Source: Caldithrix abyssi DSM 13497 | GTDB taxonomy: Bacteria; Calditrichota; Calditrichia; Calditrichales; Calditrichaceae | Direction of reading: 5' to 3' | NCBI RefSeq assembly: GCF_001886815.1 | Contig: NZ_CP018099.1 | Location: 2,230,501 to 2,294,500 of the forward strand | DNA: 64,000 nt | Part shown: positions 26,124 to 35,990 of the stretch, piece by piece | How the letters are laid out: every line of letters starts with the position of its first letter | Numbering within the stretch: the first letter of the stretch is position 1 | Translations under genes and position numbers: made by a program | The notes under the pieces: model-generated | Database searches by the model: none | The model's input: only the letters and a program-made list of their open reading frames with translations | What the model was told of the DNA's origin: nothing

Positions 26124-26710
26124 TGTTACTCTTTATCGATAATTATGATTCTTTTACGTACAATCTGGTGGACTATTTCGGGCAACTGGCGGATGAGATA
26201 CGAGTGTTTCGCAATGACGCCATCTCCTTTGAAGAAATCGAAGCGTTGCAACCAGAGGGAATTGTGATTTCGCCCGGGCCCGGAACGCCGGAGCAATCGG
26301 GCGTCAGTCTTGAAGTTGTGAAACGATTGGGAGAAAAAATCCCCGTGCTCGGCATTTGTCTGGGGCATCAGGTCATTGGTCAGATTTACGGGGCAAAGGT
26401 CATTCGGGCAGATGAGCCAGTGCATGGGAAGGTTTCAGAAATATTGCACAAAGGTGATCTTTTGTTTACAGGAATCCCTTCTCCTTTCCCGGCGACGCGT
26501 TACCATTCTTTAGTAGTTGAATGGGATTCGTTGCCTGAAGAATTAGAGGTGATTGCTCACACCTCTGATCAGATCATCATGGCCATGCGCCATCGGCGCT
26601 TTTCGGTCGTTGGGATTCAATTCCACCCCGAATCCATTTTAACCAGAGATGGGATGAAAATGTTAAGCAACTGGTATCGTAGTATCAAAAAAGTCGAGGA
26701 AGCAATATGA
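26123..26710 (+). CDS. trpG: Anthranilate synthase component II (glutamine amidotransferase)
   Basis: 195 residues of a class I amidotransferase supplying ammonia to TrpE. Nucleophile C79 in LGICLGHQVIG, oxyanion region SPGPGTPEQSG, and the His/Glu of FHPES near the C-terminus are all present. Not fused to trpD. In many bacteria the same subunit also serves p-aminobenzoate synthesis; that cannot be judged here. Overlaps trpE by 1 and trpD by 4 bases. Confidence 0.97.
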   Translation: MLLFIDNYDSFTYNLVDYFGQLADEIRVFRNDAISFEEIEALQPEGIVISPGPGTPEQSGVSLEVVKRLGEKIPVLGICLGHQVIGQIYGAKVIRADEPVHGKVSEILHKGDLLFTGIPSPFPATRYHSLVVEWDSLPEELEVIAHTSDQIIMAMRHRRFSVVGIQFHPESILTRDGMKMLSNWYRSIKKVEEAI

Positions 26711-27717
26711 AACAACTATTGGAGAAAATAGCCGACGGGCAGAATTTAACGCGCGCCGAAGCAAGAGAAGCCCTGCAAGCGGTGATTGACGAGCGTATTA
26801 CCGCAGCTCAGGCTGGCGCTCTTTTGATGGGCTTGCGGCAAAAAGGGGAGAGCGTGGATGAGATCAATGGCTTTTTGGATGTGTTAAACGAACACAAAGT
26901 ACAGGTTTTTCTGAAAGACGCGCAGGCAGTAGATGTTTGCGGAACAGGCGGAGATGGCAAGGGCACGTTCAATATTTCCACAGCCGTGGGATTTGTACTG
27001 GCGGCCGGCGGAGTGACCGTTGCCAAGCACGGCAATCGATCCATTTCCAGTAAAGCCGGCTCGGCAGACGTGCTGGAAGCTCTGGGCGTCAACATTAATC
27101 TGACGCCGGAACAGGCCAAACAATGCGCCGACGAAATTCAGATTACTTTCTTCTTTGCGCCGGCCTATCATCCGGCCATGAAAAAAATCGCTCCGCATCG
27201 TAAGAGTTTAAGCATTCGTACGGTTTTTAACATGCTGGGCCCATTGCTAAATCCGGCTAACGTTCGTCGACAATTGATTGGCGCTTTTAATCCGCAGGCC
27301 GCGGAGATGATGGCGCAGGTTCTACTGGAGCGCGGCCATGAACACGCTTACGTGGTACATGCCCGGGATGGGCTGGATGAGGTTTCGCCTTTTAGCAAAA
27401 CCATCATTCACGAGGTCAAGCAGGGCGCGCGTCAGATTAAACGTTTTGAATTCAACGGCTTCGACGCCTCCGGTCCCTTTTCCGATATTGCCGGGCAAAG
27501 CGCGGAAGAGAATGCGGAAAAGATTTTACAAATCTTTAACGGGAAAAGGGGCGCCGACCGGGATGTTGTGGTTTTGAACAGCGCGTTTGCCTTTAAAGCG
27601 GCCGGCAGGGTTAGCGACATTGACGAAGGGATAGCGCTGGCCAGAGAGACGATCGATTCCGGCCAGGTGATCAAAAAATTAGCGCAGTTTGTAGAGATGA
27701 GTCACTCTTTTAACTAA
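26707..27717 (+). CDS. trpD: Anthranilate phosphoribosyltransferase
   Basis: 336 residues. Joins anthranilate to PRPP. The diagnostic loop CGTGGDGKGTFNISTA and the KHGNRSISSKAGSADVLEAL segment are both complete. ATGA overlap with trpG gives translational coupling. Nothing unusual in length or motifs. Confidence 0.97.
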   Translation: MKQLLEKIADGQNLTRAEAREALQAVIDERITAAQAGALLMGLRQKGESVDEINGFLDVLNEHKVQVFLKDAQAVDVCGTGGDGKGTFNISTAVGFVLAAGGVTVAKHGNRSISSKAGSADVLEALGVNINLTPEQAKQCADEIQITFFFAPAYHPAMKKIAPHRKSLSIRTVFNMLGPLLNPANVRRQLIGAFNPQAAEMMAQVLLERGHEHAYVVHARDGLDEVSPFSKTIIHEVKQGARQIKRFEFNGFDASGPFSDIAGQSAEENAEKILQIFNGKRGADRDVVVLNSAFAFKAAGRVSDIDEGIALARETIDSGQVIKKLAQFVEMSHSFN

Positions 27718-27735
27718 AACGGAGTTCAGAAGTTA

Positions 27736-28548
27736 ATGAAAATTCTGGAAAAGATCGTCCGCCAAAAACAAAAAGAAGTCGCTTCGCTAAAACGCAGGAT
27801 TCCTTTAAAGGATTTAAAGCAGAAGTGGGCGATCTCCGCTGCAAAAAAATTTTCACTGATTGAAAAAATGAAAAACAGCGCCGAATTACGGTTCATTTGC
27901 GAGGTGAAAAGAGCCTCTCCATCCGCCGGATGGATTAAACAGGAGGTCGATCCTGCAGACCAGGCGAAGGCCTATGCCGCGGGCGGCGCGGCGGCCATAT
28001 CAGTACTGACCGATAAACACTTTTTCAACGGGCGGCAGGAAGACCTCACGCAAATTAGACATGCGATTGATCTGCCGTTGTTGCGCAAAGATTTCATTAT
28101 TGACGAATACCAGGTCTGGGAGAGCGCTCTGATGGGAGCCGATCTCATCCTTTTAATCGTTCGAATTCTGGATACGGATCAACTGGAACGCTTGTTAAGG
28201 TTAGCCAGCGAACTTGGCCTGGAAGTCCTGGTTGAGTTGCACGGTAAAAAGGATATTGAAAAATTGCCGGCGCATATTGAAACGCTCCCAGTAATTCTGG
28301 GCGTCAACAATCGAAATCTGGACACTTTTGAAGTGGATCTCAACCATTCTCTTAAAATGATCGGTTACCTGCCGCACGGCCTGCCCGCAATCAGCGAAAG
28401 CGGAGTAAAATCGGCGGATGATTGCGTACAACTCAAAACGCACGGTTTTAAAGGCGTTTTGATCGGCGAAGCCCTGATGCGTCAGCAAGATCCCAGTAAA
28501 TTTTTAAGACATCTGATAGAGGCGACCGGGCATGTTTACACATCTTAA
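27736..28548 (+). CDS. trpC: Indole-3-glycerol phosphate synthase
   Basis: 270 residues of a (beta/alpha)8 enzyme. The N-terminal KQKEVASLK, the catalytic Lys region FICEVKRASPSAG, LLRKDFIIDEYQV, LGVNNRNLDTFEVD and SESGVKSADD all match the family. It closes the indole ring and hands product to TrpAB. Overlaps trpF by 17 bases; unlike E. coli, TrpC and TrpF are separate proteins. Confidence 0.97.
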   Translation: MKILEKIVRQKQKEVASLKRRIPLKDLKQKWAISAAKKFSLIEKMKNSAELRFICEVKRASPSAGWIKQEVDPADQAKAYAAGGAAAISVLTDKHFFNGRQEDLTQIRHAIDLPLLRKDFIIDEYQVWESALMGADLILLIVRILDTDQLERLLRLASELGLEVLVELHGKKDIEKLPAHIETLPVILGVNNRNLDTFEVDLNHSLKMIGYLPHGLPAISESGVKSADDCVQLKTHGFKGVLIGEALMRQQDPSKFLRHLIEATGHVYTS

Positions 28549-29185
28549 AATTTGCGGCATCACCCGATTAGAGGAAGCGCAGAAGATCGCAGAGCTGGGC
28601 GTAAGTTTTTTAGGATTTAACTTTTACGAACGGAGCCCGCGCTTCGTTACGACTGGCCGGGCGCGGGAGATCATCCGCCAATTGCCGGCCTGGGTGAACA
28701 CGGTGGGTATTCTGGTCCGGCCAACGCTGCGGGAGTGCCTGCAAATCCTAAAACACACGGAAATTAAATTTTTGCAGATTTACGATCCGCTTGATTTTAC
28801 AGATTTTAACCGCCTGCCGGCGCCGGTCATTGCCGCCTTTCGTTTAAAAGATGGCGTTGAATTTAGCTACCAGAGGCGCGGCGAGCAGTACGTGTTACTG
28901 GATGCCTTTCATTCCGGCGTCTATGGCGGAACTGGAAGGACATTAAACTGGCTTCAACTGCCCGCAGAAGTTCCGCGCGAACGATTGTTTCTGGCGGGCG
29001 GCATTAATCCTGATAATATTCTAAAAGCCTTAACAGCCGTCAACCCGGCGGTTATTGACGTAGCCAGTGGAGCGGAACGCGCGCCCGGAGTTAAGGATCT
29101 GGAAAAGGTTCGGGCGATGCAGATGACCGTGCTGTCGTTTAATCTTGCAAAGATCGATCGGGCAAAACAGAACGGAAACAATTAA
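28532..29185 (+). CDS. trpF: Phosphoribosylanthranilate isomerase
   Basis: 217 residues. Catalytic Cys is C8 in LKICGITRLEEAQ. The phosphate-binding loops FLAGGINPDNI and VIDVASGAERAPGVKD are typical. It isomerises phosphoribosylanthranilate between TrpD and TrpC. The start lies 17 bases inside trpC. A 148-bp gap separates it from trpB, the only sizeable gap within the operon. Confidence 0.96.
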   Translation: MFTHLKICGITRLEEAQKIAELGVSFLGFNFYERSPRFVTTGRAREIIRQLPAWVNTVGILVRPTLRECLQILKHTEIKFLQIYDPLDFTDFNRLPAPVIAAFRLKDGVEFSYQRRGEQYVLLDAFHSGVYGGTGRTLNWLQLPAEVPRERLFLAGGINPDNILKALTAVNPAVIDVASGAERAPGVKDLEKVRAMQMTVLSFNLAKIDRAKQNGNN

Positions 29186-29271
29186 CACTGCCTTTGATGG
29201 AAATTCTGGTTGTTGGGCGCGCAATAGGCCCTCAATACCATTCTTCTTTTCCCGGAGATTGGAAGGGGAGC

Positions 29272-29352
29272 ATGGCGATGAGACCGTGTAATTTGAAAAG
29301 AATACTCAAACTAACAATAGGAGAGTTATTCAGGTGTCGAATGAAACGTTAA
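29272..29352 (+). CDS. Possible 26-codon frame overlapping the trpB start
   Basis: An ATG with a strong AAGGGGAG site opens a basic peptide beginning [10 protein letters not shown] that ends TAA 19 bases inside trpB. It could couple trpB translation to upstream ribosomes; no homolog is recognised and chance is possible. Confidence 0.25.
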   Translation: MAMRPCNLKRILKLTIGELFRCRMKR

Positions 29353-30545
29353 ATAAAAAACTCACTTACTTACCCGATGAGCGCGGCTACTTCGGGCGCT
29401 TTGGCGGGCAATATGTGCCTGAGATTTTAAAGCCGGCGCTGGATGAATTACTGGCGGCCTATCAGGCGTTAAAAAACGAGCCGCAATTTTTCAGAGAATT
29501 TGAAGAGGAGTTAAAAAACTACGCAGGGCGCCCCACGCCGTTGTATTTTGCGCAAAATCTTACCCAATATTATCAAAAAGCCAGAATTTATTTAAAACGC
29601 GAAGACCTGGCGCACACCGGCGCGCACAAAATTAACAACACCATCGGTCAAATTTTGCTGGCGAAACGGATGGGCAAAAAACGAATCATCGCCGAAACCG
29701 GCGCCGGCCAGCATGGCGTGGCCACGGCCACGGTGGCGGCAAAGGCCGGCCTGGAGTGCTGCATTTACATGGGCGAGCAAGATGTGGAACGACAAAAGCC
29801 CAATGTTCAGCGCATGAAAATGCTGGGCGCCGAGGTACGCCCCGTGTTTTCCGGCACGCAAACTTTGAAAGACGCGACCAACGAGGCCATGCGCGACTGG
29901 CTTTCCAATGTGCAAAACACACATTACATCATCGGTTCGGTGGTGGGGCCGCACCCTTTTCCCATGATGGTGCGTGATTTTCAAAGTGTGATTGGGCGTG
30001 AAACGAAGGAACAGATTCAGGAAAAGGAAAAACGCCTGCCCGATTACCTGGTAGCCTGTGTGGGCGGCGGAAGCAACGCTATCGGTCTCTTTTATCCGTT
30101 TTTAGATTTTAAAAGCGTTAAATTAATTGGCGTGGAGGCTGCCGGATTGGGATTGCAAAGCGGCAAACATGCGGCTTCGTTAACCTCCGGAAAGCCGGGC
30201 ATTTTTCATGGCATGCTGACCTATCTTCTGCAAAACGAGGACGGGCAGGTGCAGCTGCCTCATTCCATTTCGGCCGGGCTGGATTACCCGGGCGTTGGCG
30301 TGGAGCACAGTTTTTTGAAGGAAGACGGCCGCGCCGTTTACACTTCCGTTACGGATGAAGAAGCCCTGAAGGCTGCCTTTTTACTCAGTAAATTGGAAGG
30401 CATCATTCCAGCTCTGGAAAGCGCCCATGCGCTGGCTTATCTGGAAAAATTGATGCCCGAAACTTCTCCTCAACAAGTGGTGGTTGTCAATGTAAGCGGC
30501 AGAGGCGATAAAGACATGGAAACCTATCTTAAGTATCTGGAATAG
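29334..30545 (+). CDS. trpB: Tryptophan synthase beta chain
   Basis: 403 residues. PLP lysine is K99 in [15 protein letters not shown]. The glycine-rich phosphate loop [10 protein letters not shown] and the N-terminal [15 protein letters not shown] segment place it in the TrpB1 type that partners TrpA. Condenses indole with serine. GTG start at 29334 is supported by AGGAGAG 8-9 bases upstream; no better ATG is available without losing conserved residues. Confidence 0.97.
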   Translation: MSNETLNKKLTYLPDERGYFGRFGGQYVPEILKPALDELLAAYQALKNEPQFFREFEEELKNYAGRPTPLYFAQNLTQYYQKARIYLKREDLAHTGAHKINNTIGQILLAKRMGKKRIIAETGAGQHGVATATVAAKAGLECCIYMGEQDVERQKPNVQRMKMLGAEVRPVFSGTQTLKDATNEAMRDWLSNVQNTHYIIGSVVGPHPFPMMVRDFQSVIGRETKEQIQEKEKRLPDYLVACVGGGSNAIGLFYPFLDFKSVKLIGVEAAGLGLQSGKHAASLTSGKPGIFHGMLTYLLQNEDGQVQLPHSISAGLDYPGVGVEHSFLKEDGRAVYTSVTDEEALKAAFLLSKLEGIIPALESAHALAYLEKLMPETSPQQVVVVNVSGRGDKDMETYLKYLE

Positions 30546-30601
30546 GCGGCAGCGCCTTTTAGCCAGTTTGTAAAACAAAGTAAGAAAGGTAAACGGTTAA
30601 A

Positions 30602-31390
30602 ATGAGCAAACGTCTGCGTGAACTAATAGAGCGCAACACTAAAAGCGGAAAAAAGATGCTTTCGCTTTATGTAATGGCCGGTTTTCCCGATATCGATTCA
30701 ACATCAGACATTGTTCTTGCCTGCGAACAAGCCGGCGTGGATTTTATTGAACTGGGCATGCCCTTTTCCGATCCCATCGCCGACGGGCCGGTTATTCAAA
30801 AAGCGGCGGACAGAGCGCTGAGACAGGGCGTTAATTTACACACAATCTTTGAAATCGTAAAAAAAATTCGTACACAAAGTCAGATTCCCATAATTTTAAT
30901 GGGTTACCTGAATCCCGTTTTTCAATTTGGTCTGAAGAACTTTTTTGCCGAATGCGCCAGAATCGGCGTGGATGGTTTGATTTTACCGGATTGGCCGGTG
31001 GAAGAAAGCGAGCCCTATCTTTCTCTGCTGGAGTCTTACGATCTGGATTTGATTTACCTGATTGCGCCCAACACGCGCATGGAGCGCATACGGTACATTG
31101 ATCGTTTAAGCCGGGCATTCATTTATTGTACAGCTTATACCGGCGTAACCGGCAGGAATAATCGCCCTCTGCCGCAAATGGAAAAATTTTTAGGCGATTT
31201 AAAAACATCGCTGCGCCATCCATTCTTTATCGGTTTTGGCGTAAAGTCTGCGCAGGATTTTAATTTTTACAATCGCTATTCGGCAGGCGTTATTATTGGC
31301 AGCGCATTTATTCGTTTGCTGGATTCCTGTGAGCGACGCAGTCTAAAAAAAGAAATCAGCCGTTTTGTAACACAGATTCGAGGAAATTAG
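30602..31390 (+). CDS. trpA: Tryptophan synthase alpha chain
   Basis: 262 residues. Catalytic E50 (VDFIELGMPFSD) and D61 (PIADGP) are in place, as is the GFGVKSAQD region of the phosphate site. Releases indole from indole-glycerol phosphate for TrpB. Last gene of the operon. A clear intrinsic terminator was not found after it; the CATGATT / AATCATG pair at 31401-31466 is a weak long-range candidate. Confidence 0.97.
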   Translation: MSKRLRELIERNTKSGKKMLSLYVMAGFPDIDSTSDIVLACEQAGVDFIELGMPFSDPIADGPVIQKAADRALRQGVNLHTIFEIVKKIRTQSQIPIILMGYLNPVFQFGLKNFFAECARIGVDGLILPDWPVEESEPYLSLLESYDLDLIYLIAPNTRMERIRYIDRLSRAFIYCTAYTGVTGRNNRPLPQMEKFLGDLKTSLRHPFFIGFGVKSAQDFNFYNRYSAGVIIGSAFIRLLDSCERRSLKKEISRFVTQIRGN

Positions 31391-31785
31391 CCCTCGCCCT
31401 CATGATTCCCCTTTCCCAAAATAAAAGGCTGGGTGAAGGAGATGCTCAGCTTGGGCGGTTAATCATGAAGATGGCCGGGGCGGAATGATAGTCCGGTGAG
31501 CATCTTAAAATATCTCCTTTAGAATACTTCCCTTGAAAGATTCGGTCCGACATGGCGGGATGGGAAAATTTTTGTGCTGCTGGATTGGTTGAATAGTTAA
31601 TTAGTTGATTAGTTGAATGGTTGAATGGTTGAATAGTCGCTAGCCTGTCATTCTGAACGGAGCGCCAGCGGAGTGAAGAATCTATACCGTTGAATGGTTA
31701 AATAGAAATTATCCGGCGTTGGCGCCCAGCACACCGTCGGAGAAAATTCTCAACAGCAAATATTCCCCTTATCCCCAATTTTTAT

Positions 31786-32135
31786 TGTGATAGAAGGGAA
31801 TCGAGGCGTAAGGGCAATTGAAACTATTTTTAATTTAAAATATTCATTGCGCCCTTTGTGACTTCTCTGAGCTCTCTGTGGTCGCTTAAATTCCTGCGGG
31901 AATTTTTTTAGTTGTGGCTATGCTGTACTAGAATTAAAAATTAAAAATTAAAAATTAAAAATTAAAAATTACGAATTACGAATTACGAATTACGAATTAC
32001 GAATTATCACGCGGAGCGGGAGGCTGTGCCCGAATAGTAGAGTGCCGATTTGCTTAGCTTTCGTCTTAAATGTTAAATAATTTCCTGCGATTATTGGCGT
32101 AATCTGCGAGAAAATTACTTTGCGCGCGTTGCGGT
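31786..32135 (-). repeat. Dispersed repeat, inverted copy of 37895-38206
   Basis: Long near-identical blocks in opposite orientation: cctttgtgacttctctg, taaattcctgcgggaat, gttgtggctatgctgtac, cgcggagcgggaggctgtgc and aatctgcgagaaaattactt all have complements in the other copy. Weaker matching continues on the trpA side with gaatacttccctt and ggttgaat motifs. Partial copies lie at about 1138-1215 and 42505-42635. Confidence 0.85.
31936..32005. repeat. Two adjoining heptamer arrays, 5 x AAAAATT then 5 x ACGAATT
   Basis: Perfect tandem heptamers inside the dispersed repeat. The inverted copy at 38035-38062 has two of each, so both blocks differ by the same number of units. Confidence 0.92.
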
Positions 32136-32533
32136 TGATTTTTTTACTGCCAAAACCGTCTATAATAAAATTTTTGACTGGGGCCATGATGCCTTAGTGT
32201 TTTGAACCGTGATTTTCTTGATCTATGGATGAGTTCAGTATAAAAACCACGAATTTCACGAATGGACACGAATATATTTTATGTAATTTAAATAAAAACA
32301 ATAGGCCCATTTAAATGAATTTGGATAACAATACCTTTTTAGAGTGGACTCATGGATTACCATAAATTTTTTTTATACTGTAAAAATTCTCCTTAAATAT
32401 GGGCAGTAAACTTTCTCAATAGAATTTTTTGATTTTGGCCATGCGGCCTTCCGAAAAACTTGAACTATATCGAATTTTTTGTAGCTTTTGGTTTTTAAGT
32501 TAAAAAGAGTGTAAAACCAATTGGAGGAGTACC

Positions 32534-34609
32534 ATGCCATTTAAGTCGTTCCATCGTTTAATCTTGTTAATGTTTATCATTTTGTTTTTTAGCCATTCAT
32601 TCGCTGTTGCTGAGAGCGATGAACGGTTGTTAACTCCGCAGGAGCTTTTGCAGCTTAAGATGGTTGCTACTGCTCAGGTTAGCCCTGACGGCAACTATAT
32701 CGCTTATACCGTGCGCGTGCCGCGTGCTGCGGACGATGAGCCGGGCAGCGCCTATTCAGAGCTTTATGTTATGGCGCTAAAAACGCGTCAAATCACGCCC
32801 TTTATTACTGGTAAGGTGAGGGTTGTCGGCGTGCAATGGCGGCCGGACAGCAAGGCCATTACCTTTCTTGACAAACGGGAGGGCGATGAGTTCAGGCAGG
32901 TTTACGAAATTCGGCTGGATGGAGGGGAAGCCTATCCTATTACCGATGTCCAAAAAAATATTTCCCGCTACCAATGGCATCCTTCCGGTAAGATGTTGGT
33001 CTTTAGCGCCACGGAGCCGCCATCTGAAAAGGAAAAGTTTTTACGTAAAAAAGGCTACGACTTCATCTTTTACGAAGAAGAGTGGAAACACATCAATCTG
33101 TACGCTTATGATCTAACCACCAAAGAGGAACGTCAGATTACGCGCGACATTACGGTTCTGGATTTTATCTTTGATCCGCAGGGCGGTCAACTGTTTGCCA
33201 GAATGACCGAAAAAAATCTGATTGATTATCACTACATGTTCACGCACTGGTACAAAGTAAATCTCAAAGATGGCAGCTATCAGAAGGTAAGCCAGAACAA
33301 GGGTAAATTAGGCAATGCCAGCGTCAGTCCGGATGGCAGGTGGCTGGCTTACAACGCGGGGCTGAACGAACACGATAGCGACTTCAGCCAGGCTTTTTTA
33401 ATTTCTCTGGATGAACCGCAAAAGGAAGCAGTGAATATTACGCCGCCCAAATACCGGGGACACATCACCTGGGTGGGCTGGCTTTCCAATAATAAAATGT
33501 TGTATCTGGCGGCCGAAGGCGTGGAAAATGTTTTGTATGAATACAACGTAAAAAACGGCAAACGAAAAAAAATACTGCACTCTGCCCAGCAGGGCGTCAT
33601 TTTTGACGTGCCTTCCATGTCCAGAGACAGAAAGGTCTTTGTGTTTACCGGACATTCTGCCACTTTTCCGCGTGAAGTCTTTTTATGGAAAAAACGCAAA
33701 CGTTTAACGCGTCTGACGACTTTAAACCCCTGGCTGGCCGATAAAACACTGGGCGAGCAAAAAGTGATTCATTATGCGGCGCGGGATGGCCTGCAAATTG
33801 AGGGATTGCTTATTTACCCGGTAGATTACCAGCAAGGTAAAAAATATCCGCTGGTGGTGCAGGTGCACGGCGGCCCTGAATCGCACTATTCCAACGGCTG
33901 GATCAGTCGGTACGCAACGCCCGGCCAGACGCTGGCTGCGCGCGGTTATTTTGTGTTTTACCCCAACTACCGGGCCAGTACCGGCTACGGCGTCGAGTTT
34001 GCCATGCAGGGCTTTGGCGATCCGGCCGGCAAAGAATTTGACGATATTGCGGACGGCATTAAATATTTGATTGATCAGGGGTTGGTTGATCCGCAGCGCG
34101 TGGGACTTGGCGGAGGCTCTTATGGCGGTTATGCCGCAGCCTGGTTTGCCACCTATTACACCGATCTGGTTAAAGCGGCCTGTATGTTCGTCGGTGTCAG
34201 CGACATGATCAGTAAAAAAGGTACTACGGATATACCCTATGAGGAATTACTGGTTCATGCCGGTAAAAAAATCGAAGAAGAATGGCAAAAAATTCTGGAA
34301 CGCAGCCCCATTTACTGGGCGCATCAATCCCGCACGGCATTATTGATTTTTGGCGGGACGGCGGATACGCGCGTCCATCCTTCCCAGAGCCTGGAGCTTT
34401 ACCGGCGCTTTAAGATGAATGATAAAACCGTGCGCCTGGTTCAGTATCCGGGCGAAGGCCACGGAAACGCCCGCCAGCCCGGGCAAATTGATGTGCTCTA
34501 TCGGGTGCTGGACTGGTATGATTGGTATTTAAAGGAAAATCATCCGGTTGATGGCCCCATGCCACCGCTGGACATCAGCGAAAAGTATGGTCTGAGCCTA
34601 CCGGAGTAA
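32534..34609 (+). CDS. S9 family peptidase (acylaminoacyl/dipeptidyl-peptidase-like)
   Basis: 691 residues. A signal peptide (ending near SFAVAESD) suggests export, probably to the periplasm. Residues about 30-430 form the WD-like beta propeller (repeated SPDGRWLAYN-type blades), and 440-690 the alpha/beta hydrolase. Catalytic triad: S529 in GGGSYGGY, D611 in GTADTRVHP, H643 in GEGHGNA. Such oligopeptidases trim short peptides. TTGGAGGAG gives a very strong ribosome-binding site. The gene stands alone between repeats and a terminator. Confidence 0.93.
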   Translation: MPFKSFHRLILLMFIILFFSHSFAVAESDERLLTPQELLQLKMVATAQVSPDGNYIAYTVRVPRAADDEPGSAYSELYVMALKTRQITPFITGKVRVVGVQWRPDSKAITFLDKREGDEFRQVYEIRLDGGEAYPITDVQKNISRYQWHPSGKMLVFSATEPPSEKEKFLRKKGYDFIFYEEEWKHINLYAYDLTTKEERQITRDITVLDFIFDPQGGQLFARMTEKNLIDYHYMFTHWYKVNLKDGSYQKVSQNKGKLGNASVSPDGRWLAYNAGLNEHDSDFSQAFLISLDEPQKEAVNITPPKYRGHITWVGWLSNNKMLYLAAEGVENVLYEYNVKNGKRKKILHSAQQGVIFDVPSMSRDRKVFVFTGHSATFPREVFLWKKRKRLTRLTTLNPWLADKTLGEQKVIHYAARDGLQIEGLLIYPVDYQQGKKYPLVVQVHGGPESHYSNGWISRYATPGQTLAARGYFVFYPNYRASTGYGVEFAMQGFGDPAGKEFDDIADGIKYLIDQGLVDPQRVGLGGGSYGGYAAAWFATYYTDLVKAACMFVGVSDMISKKGTTDIPYEELLVHAGKKIEEEWQKILERSPIYWAHQSRTALLIFGGTADTRVHPSQSLELYRRFKMNDKTVRLVQYPGEGHGNARQPGQIDVLYRVLDWYDWYLKENHPVDGPMPPLDISEKYGLSLPE

Positions 34610-34624
34610 GGAACAAGCAATACC

Positions 34625-34665
34625 ACGGCGGTGAGTACAAGCGGACTTACCGCCGTTTTTTATTT
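34625..34665 (+). terminator. Rho-independent terminator after the S9 peptidase
   Basis: ACGGCGGTGAGT pairs with ACTTACCGCCGT (12 bp, one wobble) and is followed by TTTTTATTTT. Confidence 0.9.
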
Positions 34666-34683
34666 TCGCCTGCCATGGAGTAT

Positions 34684-34790
34684 GAGCGTGAAGGTGAAAG
34701 TCTTCTTCGTCCCAGGCAAGGAGAACTTCCGTTGGTCGACAGGAGTGTCCATCGTGAACAGGATGACTAATGCGCCGACTCGGCTATCGA
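34684..34790 (+). mobile_element. Possible 5' remnant of a group II intron
   Basis: GGTGAAAGTC, cgtcccaggcaagga, then GGTCGACAGGAGTGTCCATC followed by GTGA resembles the opening of domain I of bacterial group II introns as I remember it. No reverse transcriptase or domain V follows; the rest of the 34.8-35.16 kb gap is AT-rich and shows nothing else. Recognition is from memory of consensus. Confidence 0.4.
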
Positions 34791-35164
34791 AGACGCGAGT
34801 TCTTTTACTCGCCCGGGAAATCATTTAAATGACCTCGCTTTTTTGTTGAATCGCCTGCCCATTCTTCAGCAAATGGAACATCGAAATATTCTAAAAAAAA
34901 CGGAGTGGCAAAAAAAGCGCGCTTCTCAAAAATTTTTGAATTTGCCTAAAAAATTAGATTGATTTGATTGTGGTTATAAGATTTCTCTCTTCGGTCGAAA
35001 TGACAAATCATACTTAATAGAGCGAACTTATTTTCAAAAATGTTTGAAAATTTACGCAAGGCATCTTACTTTACTTAAAACTCTTTTTGGTTTAAGCGGA
35101 AGAAGAGTGCCGGGGAAATTCCGGACAGATTGTGGCCAATCAAACAAGGCGAAAGGACGTGACC

Positions 35165-35950
35165 ATGAGGAGGTTTATTATAGCCATCCTGCTGTGGGGA
35201 CAGTTTTTCGTTGTACAAAAGTATGCAGCCGCCGGTGAAATTCCTCCGTTTCGCTGGCAGGTCGGCGAGCGGCTTACGTGGAAAGTAAGCTGGTCATTCA
35301 TTCGCCTGGGGACTCTGCAGATGATCGTGGAAGATACGGTCAGAATAAAAAACCAGAAGTTGTACCGCATCAAATTGTTAATGGATTCCAATCCGGTTTT
35401 AATTTTTGTCAATATTCACAATCAATACGAGTGTTTGATCGACTCCCTGTTCCGTCCGGTCATTTACCTGGTTAATGAAAATGAGTCGGGGAATAAGAAC
35501 ATATTGCTTTATCAATTTGACTACGATAAAAGACAGGCGTTGATGCAGGTACTGGATGTAAATGATTCCACCCATGTGCTGGATGAAAAAATTATCAATT
35601 TAGAGCACAATTTGTACGATGGGATTTCTTTGACATTTTTTGCACGGGGCAATGCTTCGCCCAATAAAACATTTGAATTGTACACTTTTATTAATGATCG
35701 AACGGGCCCGCTGGATATGCGTTTTGGCAGCGAGGTAGAGGAAGTGAAGATTCGTTCGGTTGGAAAAGAGCTCCTGACGATCCGGGTGGAAGGAACGTTC
35801 CATATTAAAGGCATCGCCGGTGTTACCGGCGATTACAAGGGTTGGTTCACGCGAGATGAGCGCCGAGTGCCGTTAAAAGCGCTGCTTAAAGTGTTTGTTG
35901 GTAATGTGGTTGTGGAGCTGGAATCCTGGAAAAACTGGCATTATGAATAA
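35165..35950 (+). CDS. DUF3108 domain-containing exported protein
   Basis: 261 residues. The N-terminal signal peptide (MRRFIIAILLWGQFFVVQ..AAAGE) is followed by a beta-rich domain beginning FRWQVGERLTWKVSWSFIRL, the usual DUF3108 opening. Members are periplasmic or outer-membrane-associated and uncharacterised. ATG 35165 was chosen over an upstream in-frame start because AAAGGA precedes it and it opens the signal peptide. The C-terminus ends VVVELESWKNWHYE. Convergent with the LbH acyltransferase. Confidence 0.8.
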   Translation: MRRFIIAILLWGQFFVVQKYAAAGEIPPFRWQVGERLTWKVSWSFIRLGTLQMIVEDTVRIKNQKLYRIKLLMDSNPVLIFVNIHNQYECLIDSLFRPVIYLVNENESGNKNILLYQFDYDKRQALMQVLDVNDSTHVLDEKIINLEHNLYDGISLTFFARGNASPNKTFELYTFINDRTGPLDMRFGSEVEEVKIRSVGKELLTIRVEGTFHIKGIAGVTGDYKGWFTRDERRVPLKALLKVFVGNVVVELESWKNWHYE

Positions 35951-35990
35951 GGCGTCCCTTAGGAGGCGGACGCCTTGTTGGTCTTTTTTT
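35949..35990 (+). terminator. Terminator after the DUF3108 gene, inside the 3' end of the convergent gene
   Basis: AAGGCGTCC / GGACGCCTT (9 bp, 10-base loop), then GTTGGTC and seven T. The right arm and T-run are coding for the opposite-strand protein's tail. Confidence 0.65.

Larger units (their letters stand above)
31391..32533. other. Gene-free region rich in dispersed repeats
   Basis: 1.1 kb without a supported gene. It holds ttgaatgg-type short tandem runs (about 31588-31637), a tgtcattctgaacggagcg-type segment (31647-31684), the dispersed repeat copy at 31786-32135 and paired heptamer arrays. After 32200 comes an AT-rich tract that should carry the promoter of the S9 peptidase gene. 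Confidence 0.7.

Noticed and set aside
34631-34828. 65-codon frame after the S9 peptidase
   Set aside because: Begins inside the terminator and runs across the possible intron remnant; no protein features.
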